The notes under the pieces were generated by a model, which saw only the letters and a list, made by a program, of their open reading frames with translations, was not told the DNA's origin and did not search any database. Shown here piece by piece: positions 1 through 6,378 of a DNA stretch of 13,056 nucleotides. This DNA is from Bacteroides sp. (GTDB lineage Bacteria > Bacteroidota > Bacteroidia > Bacteroidales > SM23-62): assembly GCA_030589965.1 (NCBI GenBank), contig JAUUZM010000043.1, positions 1-13,056 on the forward strand. Reading direction: 5' to 3'. Position 1 is the first letter of the stretch; each line of letters starts with the position of its first letter. The position numbers were made by a program, and so were the translations under genes.

Positions 1-35
1 ATAATGTTTGGGACTGATTTTTTGATCATAAATTT

Positions 36-43
36 TACCTTTG
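36..43 (+). promoter_or_regulatory. Putative Bacteroidota -7 promoter box for the glycosyltransferase
   Basis: The sequence TACCTTTG matches the Bacteroides-type -7 consensus TAnnTTTG exactly and lies 21 bases before the ATG at 65. No good TTTG -33 element sits 19-21 bases upstream; the nearest TTTG copies are at 7-10 and 21-24, at the wrong distances. The call therefore rests on the -7 box alone. Transcription would start near base 50 and leave a leader of about 15 bases. An alternative is that the gene is read through from upstream of the window. Confidence 0.4.
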
Positions 44-64
44 TTTTAAACCTGTCCACCATCC

Positions 65-997
65 ATGATCTCGGTCTGTATCCCCGTATTTAATGTTGAT
101 GTAAGAATGCTTGCTGAAACACTTTCAAGCCAGGCTGCAGATCTCACATCAGAAGGCATACCTATCCAGATCATCTTCCTGGATGATGGATCCGGGGCGG
201 AATACAGAGCTCTTAACCAATCCCTGCACAAAGCCGCGAAAGACTTCCAGGGATCATTCATTTACCAGGAATTGGAAAACAACATTGGTCGTTCCGCGAT
301 ACGGAACAGATTCATTGAATATGCCAGTCATCCAAATCTTCTCTTTATGGATTGTGATTCGGGCATCCCAACAGAGAATTATTTAAGGGATTATGCCGAT
401 GCCGTTCAGAAGTATCCGGACAGCCTGGTTTGCGGTGGAAGGATCTACCCACCCGATCCTCCTGCCAGGAACAGGCGCCTGCACTGGAAATACGGTATAC
501 TCAAGGAAAGCCAGCCGGCTGAAGTCCGGAAAAAGGATCCAAACCGCTCCTTTATGACCAATAATTTCCTAATCCCGGTCAAGCTTCTGAAAGAAATTCT
601 TTTTGAGGAAAGACTGAGCGGCTATGGGCATGAAGATTCCCTTTTCGGATATGAGTTATTGAAAAAGGGAGAGGAAATTATTCATATTGAGAATCCTGTA
701 ATCCATGAAGGGCTGGAAACCAACCGGGAATTCACTGTGAAAACATCCCAGGCCATAAGGAACCTTGTCCTCATCACAAAACTCAATGGAAATGATCCCG
801 GATTTAAAGAAACCATAAAACTGATCCGTACAGCTGAAAATATTAAATCCAGAGGACTGGGTATGATCTTGCGAATATCAACTGCTGTTTTAAACCCAAT
901 TTTCAAGTGCATGCTTAAACGGGGATTTACCAACCTGAGGCTGCTGGATATGTATAAGCTTGGAACTTATCTAAGAGAGGAAAGCAAATCTGCCTGA
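65..997 (+). CDS. Glycosyltransferase family 2 protein
   Basis: This 310-residue GT-A fold enzyme probably transfers a sugar from a nucleotide donor onto a cell-surface glycan or glycolipid; donor and acceptor cannot be read from the sequence. It opens directly with the GT2 start MISVCIPVFN. DDGS (about 40-43) is the nucleotide-binding acidic motif. MDCDS (95-99) supplies the metal-binding DxD as D96-C-D98. GYGHED (186-191) is the usual glycine-rich stretch with the ED pair that carries the catalytic base. There is no signal peptide or clear transmembrane helix, so it should be cytosolic or peripheral; the basic, hydrophobic C-terminus (about 260-300) could touch the membrane. No Shine-Dalgarno sequence precedes the ATG, as is normal in this phylum. 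The gene converges on the histidine kinase with a 22-base gap and has no evident functional link to it. Family is certain, role is not. Confidence 0.9.
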   Translation: MISVCIPVFNVDVRMLAETLSSQAADLTSEGIPIQIIFLDDGSGAEYRALNQSLHKAAKDFQGSFIYQELENNIGRSAIRNRFIEYASHPNLLFMDCDSGIPTENYLRDYADAVQKYPDSLVCGGRIYPPDPPARNRRLHWKYGILKESQPAEVRKKDPNRSFMTNNFLIPVKLLKEILFEERLSGYGHEDSLFGYELLKKGEEIIHIENPVIHEGLETNREFTVKTSQAIRNLVLITKLNGNDPGFKETIKLIRTAENIKSRGLGMILRISTAVLNPIFKCMLKRGFTNLRLLDMYKLGTYLREESKSA

Positions 998-1019
998 GAT
1001 TCCCCAGGGAAGAAGATCT

Positions 1020-2372
1020 TTAAAACTCCAGCGAGAAACAGGTCCCATGTCCCGGCTCAGATTCTACATCAATTCTTCCCTTATGAACCTGCATGATTTG
1101 ACGTGAGAGGCTGAGGCCAATCCCCGATCCCTCTTCCCGGGTAGTAAAAAAGGGAATGAAAATCTGGTCCAGGTTCTCTTTTTCAATCCCAACCCCGTTA
1201 TCGCAAATCTTCATTATTGTATTATTCAGTTCTGTAAGATAGGCTGATAATTCGACTCTTGGTTTCTCTGTTTTATTCACTGCATGGATTGCATTACGGA
1301 CAAGGTTAATGAGTACCTGTTCAATGAGTTCAAGGTCCGCCTGAATTGCCAGATCAGGATTTTTCAGATTAATAGATAGTGTAATTCCTGATTCTACAAG
1401 ATCCTTCTTAAATAAACCCTTGATTCTTTTAAACAGATTCTCCACAGAAACCTTAGTAAATTCCGGATCAGGTATTCGGGTCAGACTCTTAGTTGTCTGG
1501 ACAAAATTTGAGAGAGCACTGCTCCTGCTTTCCGCAGTATTCAGACTCAATAATAAATCATCTATTTCCCCGGCATCAAGTCCCGGTATCTTTTTTGGTT
1601 TTCCATCTGTATCAATCAGGAAATCACTGGCAATTCCAATCATATTTGTTATTGGTATGGTGGAATTCATAATCTCGTGGGTAAGAACCCGCACAAGCTT
1701 TTGCCAGGATTCAACTTCCTGTTCTTCCAATTCTGACTTAATATCCTGTAGGGATATAATCTTATAACTATCTTTTTTTAGGGAAAATTCCGTAGCTCTG
1801 ACAGAAATATTCAGGATCTTACCATGCCTTATCAGCTTTATCATTTCCCTCTCCCCTGTTCCTATCCTTATTATAAGATCAAACAATTCCTGGTCAATTT
1901 TCTCGATTGATCTGAGATCACTGATACCCGGCACCTGAAGAAGTTCTTTAGCAGCCTTGTTTATCAACTGTATTTCCAGATTATTATCCAGACTGATCAT
2001 TGCAGTATCAACGTGTTCTATAATCCTTTGCAAATAATGATAATGGGTTTCTTTCTCGATTCTCAGGTAGCGGAATTTATCCTGGATGATTTTGTAAGCA
2101 TCCTGAAGTTCCTCATCAGCTTCATCTAGTATACTCAAGGATGAGAAATCTTCCTGTTTCAGATAAAGGATAAACTCGCGGAGGGCTTTTGAGGAACCTT
2201 CATGGTAGCGGATGAGTTCAATAACAAGAAAGATGACAGCCAATCCAAGCCAGGCAGAAATCATCCAGTAAGAAGTATCAAGAACCAGGTACAATCCTGC
2301 AAAACCAAGCAAAAGAATCAAGGTTATTCGCAGTAAAAGTTTTACCCGGTATGTGAGTTTTATAAAAGGCAT
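1020..2372 (-). CDS. Sensor histidine kinase, NtrY-like, with minimal periplasmic loop
   Basis: This 450-residue membrane kinase is the partner of the regulator encoded immediately upstream. Two hydrophobic helices (about 16-31 and 37-54) are separated by only about five residues, so there is no periplasmic sensor domain. A linker and a PAS-like segment (about 110-210, including EHVDTAMISLDNN) follow. The dimerisation H-box has phosphoacceptor His232 in LTHEIMN. The ATPase domain is complete: N-box LINLVRNAIHAV (355-366), G1 box DNGVGI (391-396), F-box region FIPFFTT (405-411) and G2 box GSGIGLSLS (415-423). Its ATG lies one base after the regulator's stop (TAACATG), so the two are almost certainly co-transcribed and translationally coupled. 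The general NtrY-like class is common in Bacteroidota beside sigma-54 regulators. The stimulus is unknown; the short loop suggests sensing within the membrane or through a partner such as the divergent permeases. Confidence 0.93.
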   Translation of the reverse strand: MPFIKLTYRVKLLLRITLILLLGFAGLYLVLDTSYWMISAWLGLAVIFLVIELIRYHEGSSKALREFILYLKQEDFSSLSILDEADEELQDAYKIIQDKFRYLRIEKETHYHYLQRIIEHVDTAMISLDNNLEIQLINKAAKELLQVPGISDLRSIEKIDQELFDLIIRIGTGEREMIKLIRHGKILNISVRATEFSLKKDSYKIISLQDIKSELEEQEVESWQKLVRVLTHEIMNSTIPITNMIGIASDFLIDTDGKPKKIPGLDAGEIDDLLLSLNTAESRSSALSNFVQTTKSLTRIPDPEFTKVSVENLFKRIKGLFKKDLVESGITLSINLKNPDLAIQADLELIEQVLINLVRNAIHAVNKTEKPRVELSAYLTELNNTIMKICDNGVGIEKENLDQIFIPFFTTREEGSGIGLSLSRQIMQVHKGRIDVESEPGHGTCFSLEF

Positions 2373-2373
2373 G

Positions 2374-3747
2374 TTAAAGCCCGTATTTGAGCATCTTCCT
2401 GTAAAGAGTAGATCTCGACAGACCTACTTCATCTGCTACTTTATCCATATTCTTATACCCTTTATTAAGTGCCTTTGCTATAGCAGCTTTTTCCATATCG
2501 TCTATTTTGCCTGAACCGAAATTCACATTTATTTCCTGATTCTTGTTATGAAGCAGAAAATCTTCAGGCAAAAGGATTTCCTGTTCACACATTATCACAG
2601 CCCGTTCAACCGAATGTTGCAACTCCCTTATATTTCCCGGCCAGGGATATGTAGTAAGCTGATCAAGAGCTTCCTCTCCTATTCTCAATCCGGGTTTCCC
2701 GTATTTTCCTTTGAATTCGTCAAGGTAATGAAAAGCAAGCAGAGGGATATCCTCTGTACGTTCCCTTAGCGGGGGAAGGGTGATCTCAACCGTATTTATC
2801 CGGTATTGCAGATCCTGGCGGAATACTCCCTCCTCAACCATCCTCACAATGGATTTGTTGGTAGCACATACAATTCTAACATCCACTGGTGTTTGTGTAT
2901 TGCTGCCTAAGCGGGTAACAACTTTGTTCTGGAGTACTGTCAGCAATTTGGCCTGCATACCAATATTGAGATTTCCGATCTCATCCAGAAAAAGGGTTCC
3001 CCCGGATGCAATTTCGAACCGGCCGGGCCTGGATTCCCTGGCATCAGTGAAGGCTCCTTTCATATGTCCGAACAGTTCCGATTCAAATAATGATTCTGCA
3101 AATGCACCTAAATCCACCTTAACAAAGGGTGCATCCTTTCGATTGGATTTCCGGTGAATTTCCCTGGCAGCCAGTTCCTTCCCCGTACCATTCTCGCCCA
3201 GAATGAGAACAATCGCATCGGTTGGTGCTACTTTTTCAATGGTTTTTAAGATTGGCTTCATGGCCCTTGAGTTTGCCACAAAATCCGTGTATCCTTTTTC
3301 CAGATCCTTACTAAGCACCTTTTTCTCTTCCTGCAGGCGGACAACCTTTTCCTTCGCACGCTTCAGATCCAGTGTAGTCTTAATACTCGCCTTCAGTTGT
3401 TCTCTCGACCAGGGTTTCACAATGAAATCAATGGCGCCATGTTTCATTGCCCGAACGGCAATTTTAATATCTCCATAGGCAGTATTCATTAATACATGGA
3501 TATTGGGATCAAGTTCCCGTATCGTTTTAAGCCAGTGTATCCCTTCCCAACCAGTTGTGATGCCGGGAGAAAAATTCATATCCAGGAGGACTATATCAAT
3601 ATTCCCTTCCTTTACAAATTTTGGTATCTCCTCCGGTTTCTCAAGGGTGATAACTTCCGAAAAATGCTGTTTGAGAACCAAATTTGCAGTGGACAGGACA
3701 TCCCTGTCATCATCCACAATTAGTATGCGTGCCTTCTTCTTTGACAT
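2374..3747 (-). CDS. Sigma-54-dependent response regulator (NtrC family)
   Basis: This 457-residue activator switches on sigma-54 promoters when phosphorylated. The receiver domain (about 6-125) has the acidic pocket D12-D14, phosphoacceptor D56 in LLDMNF, T89 in NTAYGD and K111 in KPW. A loop of about 10 residues (SPGITTGWEG) follows D56. The AAA+ domain (about 157-395) has Walker A GENGTGKE (184-191), the sigma-54-contacting loop GAFTDA intact (231-236), Walker B TLFLDEIG (251-258) and the arginine region FRQDLQYRIN (309-318). A Fis-type helix-turn-helix closes the protein (VADEVGLSRSTLYRKML, about 437-453). I start it at ATG 3747 (MSKKKARILIVDDD). An in-frame ATG at 3774 would add nine unrelated residues and put coding sequence inside the 38-bp dyad. 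It sits head-to-head with the permease genes, which it probably activates, and may also control its own synthesis. Confidence 0.95.
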   Translation of the reverse strand: MSKKKARILIVDDDRDVLSTANLVLKQHFSEVITLEKPEEIPKFVKEGNIDIVLLDMNFSPGITTGWEGIHWLKTIRELDPNIHVLMNTAYGDIKIAVRAMKHGAIDFIVKPWSREQLKASIKTTLDLKRAKEKVVRLQEEKKVLSKDLEKGYTDFVANSRAMKPILKTIEKVAPTDAIVLILGENGTGKELAAREIHRKSNRKDAPFVKVDLGAFAESLFESELFGHMKGAFTDARESRPGRFEIASGGTLFLDEIGNLNIGMQAKLLTVLQNKVVTRLGSNTQTPVDVRIVCATNKSIVRMVEEGVFRQDLQYRINTVEITLPPLRERTEDIPLLAFHYLDEFKGKYGKPGLRIGEEALDQLTTYPWPGNIRELQHSVERAVIMCEQEILLPEDFLLHNKNQEINVNFGSGKIDDMEKAAIAKALNKGYKNMDKVADEVGLSRSTLYRKMLKYGL

Positions 3748-3754
3748 AATAGAC

Positions 3755-3785
3755 CAAAGTAATACTTGTCTCAATCTGACACAAA
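3755..3785 (-). promoter_or_regulatory. Possible Bacteroidota-type promoter of the regulator-kinase operon
   Basis: Read on the minus strand, TTTG (bases 3785-3782) is followed after 19 bases by TTACTTTG (3762-3755), one mismatch from TAnnTTTG. The 19-base spacing fits the Bacteroides housekeeping promoter. Transcription would start only a few bases before the ATG at 3747, giving a nearly leaderless mRNA. The upstream element falls inside the 38-bp dyad, so a protein bound there could block this promoter. The motif is short and this part of the genome is AT-rich, so a chance match is quite possible. Confidence 0.3.
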
Positions 3786-3805
3786 TTTTTGTGTCAAAAT
3801 GAGAC
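3768..3805. promoter_or_regulatory. 38-bp dyad, probable enhancer/operator for the NtrC-type regulator
   Basis: The dyad is centred between 3786 and 3787. Outer arms are GTCTCA (3768-3773) and TGAGAC (3800-3805). Inner arms are TGACACAAA (3777-3785) and TTTGTGTCA (3788-3796), separated by TT. Sixteen of 19 symmetric positions pair. The symmetry suits a dimeric Fis-type helix-turn-helix, and NtrC-family activators classically bind such sites 100-150 bp upstream of sigma-54 promoters; this one is centred about 110 bp upstream of the predicted start. It is not a convincing terminator: no RNA is expected to end there and no T-run follows on either strand. It lies 21-58 bp upstream of the regulator's start codon, so it may also serve autoregulation. 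Binding by this particular regulator is inferred. Confidence 0.75.
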
Positions 3806-3870
3806 GGTTTTATTTATTCATGGAAACTGTATATATTGTATAGTTCTGAATTTCATTTAATTGCAACAAA

Positions 3871-3886
3871 TGGCATGTGCATTGTA
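3871..3886 (+). promoter_or_regulatory. Sigma-54 (-24/-12) promoter of the permease operon
   Basis: The sequence TGGCATG-TGCA-TTGTA fits the sigma-54 consensus TGGCACG-N4-TTGCW. The invariant GG is at 3872-3873 (-25/-24) and the -12 element has GT in place of GC at 3884-3885, with the required spacing. Transcription should start near 3897, about 33 bases before the TTG start codon at 3930. Sigma-54 promoters need an ATP-hydrolysing activator, and one with an intact GAFTDA loop is encoded divergently next door. The AT-rich stretch 3808-3870 between the dyad and the promoter would favour DNA bending. Fit to the consensus is seen; use is inferred. Confidence 0.8.
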
Positions 3887-3929
3887 TAAGAAATACCGAT
3901 ATTAATATTCTATAATATAGATTCGGCCA

Positions 3930-6350
3930 TTGTTTAAAAATTTCTTCTATACAGCCCACCGCAATATCGTCCGGAATAAATTGCAGTCCGCCATACAGGT
4001 TAGCAGCCTGACTATTGGGATTACAGCGGTAATTCTAATAGGCCTATACGCAAAGCAGGAATGGAGTTACGATCAGTTCCATGAGAAACTGGACCGTATC
4101 TACCGCCTGGAGTTTTCTGATAATGTAGGCCTGACTTCTGCAGCCGGTAGTCATATTATAAATAATATACCCGAGGTGGAAGACATGGTGCGCTTGATTT
4201 CCTGGGATGGAAAAGATTATCAGTACCTCTGGAAATATTACCCGGACGCTGACTCGACCGGAGGTGAAAAGATACATGCCGTAGAGGATATTTACTGGTG
4301 TGATAGCAGCATATTCAATGTCTTCAGTTTCAAGTTTATTCAGGGTGATCCAAAAAACGCATTAAGAGATCCGAACTCACTCATCCTCACCGAAAGCACA
4401 GCCAGGAATATATTCGGTGATGAGGATCCTGTAGGCAGGGTTATTGGCGAATACTATATTACCGGAATTATTGAGGATGTTGAAAATTCACACCTTGAGA
4501 TAAACTACCTGGCTTCAATTTCCCACAGGGACACTCTTAATGGACAAGCAAGGGGCCATTCGGGTTACCTGAATAATTGGGGTAATCGCGTTTTTGTTAC
4601 CTACCTCCTGTTGCCTGAATACAGTGATCCTGACTATATTGAATCTAGAATCAATCACTACTTTGCTTCCATGCAGGAGGATTTTGGCAGTGAAATTACT
4701 GAAACAAGGAATTATTCCCTTCGCCCGCTGGAAGAGGTATATTTTACGAATGGAATGCGCAGTGAAGACAATTACTGTCGGCACGGTAATAAGAAACTGC
4801 TGAACATACTCATCAGCACAGCCGCATTTCTCCTGCTGCTTGCGGTAATCAATTATGTGAACCTTACTACGGCACGGGCTTCACTCCGTGCCCGGGAGGT
4901 GGGAATAAGAAAAGTAGTAGGATCCTCAAAAATCAGACTGATCCAGCAATTTTTAACCGAAGCCATCCTTGTCAGTTTGTTCTCATTTTTGCTTGCCCTC
5001 ACCCTTGTCCAGCTATTGATTCCCCAATTTAATAAACTGATGGACACGGAATTGCATATGCTTCTGAACTCGGGACTTCTTCCCTGGGTACTGTATTTTA
5101 TTTCAGCCATCACTCTTGGTGTGATTTCTGGATTCTATCCGGCTTTTATTATGGTCCGTTTCAAAACCATTGAATCTCTGTACGGAAAACAGGGTACAGC
5201 AAAGGGGGCATTGGTTTTCAGAAGAATGCTTCTCACCTTTCAGTTTGTTGTTTCCATCATCCTTATCATTGGTATAACGGTTGTGGTAAAACAATTGAAG
5301 TTTATGAAATCCGCTGACCTGGGATTTAACAAGGAACTCATTGTAAATTTTAAAATTACAGGGATTGCTAAAACAAGAGATAGAGCCAAAAGGCAATTGA
5401 TGAAACAGAAATTGCATCAATATCCTGGTATCAGAGGTGTTGCGTTCTCAAAGAACATTTTCGGAAGCGATGACTCCAACACCAATTGGCTCCTGGAACT
5501 GAATGGGATGAAAACACCATGTAACCTGCTCTTTACGGATCCGGATTTTCTGGATGTCATGGGAGTTGAACTGCTTGAAGGAAGAAATTTCTCCTATGAC
5601 CGCGTCCCCGATCTGTATACCAATAATGATCAGTATGTCAGAATATTGCTAAATGAAACGGCCATAAAAGAAACTGGGATTGAAGACCCCATCGGTTATA
5701 CGGAAACCAGTGAAAATGGAAGAAAATTGGAGATTATCGGTGTTGTGAAGGATTTTAATTTCAAATCCCAGCATGAGAAAATCGAACCCTGTATCCTCGC
5801 ATGGGGAGGGTACGTTGGGGATGCCTTTATTAATATTGCAGCTGAGAACATCCCGGGTTCACTGAGAGTTATTAGAAAAGAATTCGAGAGGGTATTACCT
5901 GATACACCTTTTCAATATTCATTTTTGGATGAAACCTACGACAGGCAGTACCATAGGGATGAGCAAACCGCAACTATCATTATCATTTATGCCTTTATTG
6001 GCTTTCTGATCGCCTGCCTTGGATTATTTGGACTGGCATCCTTTATGGCTGCCAGGAAGACTAAAGAAATTGGTATCCGGAAAGCCATTGGTGCTTCCGA
6101 ACGTTCAGTATTCCTTCTGCTGTCTTCTGAATTGATCAAATGGGTATTGCTTTCCGTCCTGATTGCATGTCCCGCCGCATGGATTATCATGAACAAATGG
6201 CTTCAGAATTACGCATACAGAACACAGATAGGCCCTGGTGTGATGATACTGGCAGTTTTCGTCGTCATCTCCATTACCTTTCTGACAGTAGCCTGGCATT
6301 CCGTAAAAACCGCCCGCACCAACCCGGTCGATTCTTTAAGATATGAATAG
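3930..6350 (+). CDS. FtsX/MacB-type ABC transporter permease (first of tandem pair)
   Basis: This 806-residue inner-membrane permease has two copies of the periplasmic-core plus FtsX architecture. A first helix (about 22-41) is followed by a MacB-type periplasmic domain (about 42-285), helices near 290-310, 343-364 and 386-406, a central helix (434-454), a second periplasmic domain (about 455-675), and three final helices (681-703, 733-752, 769-789). Family hallmarks are NYVNLTTARAS (308-318), REVGIRKVVGSS (322-333) and KEIGIRKAIGAS (712-723), the cytoplasmic segments after the FtsX helices. The start codon is TTG, chosen because MFKNFF aligns with the start MFRNYL of the next gene and no ATG fits. 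It follows a sigma-54 promoter. MacB-like proteins move lipoproteins, peptides or toxins, or transmit mechanical force, using an ATPase; none is encoded here. The substrate is unknown. Confidence 0.93.
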   Translation: MFKNFFYTAHRNIVRNKLQSAIQVSSLTIGITAVILIGLYAKQEWSYDQFHEKLDRIYRLEFSDNVGLTSAAGSHIINNIPEVEDMVRLISWDGKDYQYLWKYYPDADSTGGEKIHAVEDIYWCDSSIFNVFSFKFIQGDPKNALRDPNSLILTESTARNIFGDEDPVGRVIGEYYITGIIEDVENSHLEINYLASISHRDTLNGQARGHSGYLNNWGNRVFVTYLLLPEYSDPDYIESRINHYFASMQEDFGSEITETRNYSLRPLEEVYFTNGMRSEDNYCRHGNKKLLNILISTAAFLLLLAVINYVNLTTARASLRAREVGIRKVVGSSKIRLIQQFLTEAILVSLFSFLLALTLVQLLIPQFNKLMDTELHMLLNSGLLPWVLYFISAITLGVISGFYPAFIMVRFKTIESLYGKQGTAKGALVFRRMLLTFQFVVSIILIIGITVVVKQLKFMKSADLGFNKELIVNFKITGIAKTRDRAKRQLMKQKLHQYPGIRGVAFSKNIFGSDDSNTNWLLELNGMKTPCNLLFTDPDFLDVMGVELLEGRNFSYDRVPDLYTNNDQYVRILLNETAIKETGIEDPIGYTETSENGRKLEIIGVVKDFNFKSQHEKIEPCILAWGGYVGDAFINIAAENIPGSLRVIRKEFERVLPDTPFQYSFLDETYDRQYHRDEQTATIIIIYAFIGFLIACLGLFGLASFMAARKTKEIGIRKAIGASERSVFLLLSSELIKWVLLSVLIACPAAWIIMNKWLQNYAYRTQIGPGVMILAVFVVISITFLTVAWHSVKTARTNPVDSLRYE

Positions 6351-6378
6351 AAATTATTTATTAAATGACCTTTAACAT

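Noticed and set aside
998..1019. Short inverted repeat TTCCC-CA-GGGAA between converging genes
   Set aside because: The five-base stem has a two-base loop and no T-run on either strand, so it does not support a terminator.
3748..3774. Nine-residue N-terminal extension of the response regulator from ATG 3774
   Set aside because: The extra residues have no receiver-domain counterpart, and the ATG at 3774 falls inside the 38-bp dyad; ATG 3747 gives the standard start.
3855..3875. Possible minus-strand sigma-54 promoter (TGCCA near TTGCA) for the regulator operon
   Set aside because: The spacing between the two elements is two bases too short and the -24 GG is missing.
3911..3916. TATAAT, an E. 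coli-like -10 box before the first permease
   Set aside because: Bacteroidota do not normally use this box, there is no matching -35 element, and the sigma-54 promoter just upstream fits far better; the stretch is simply AT-rich.
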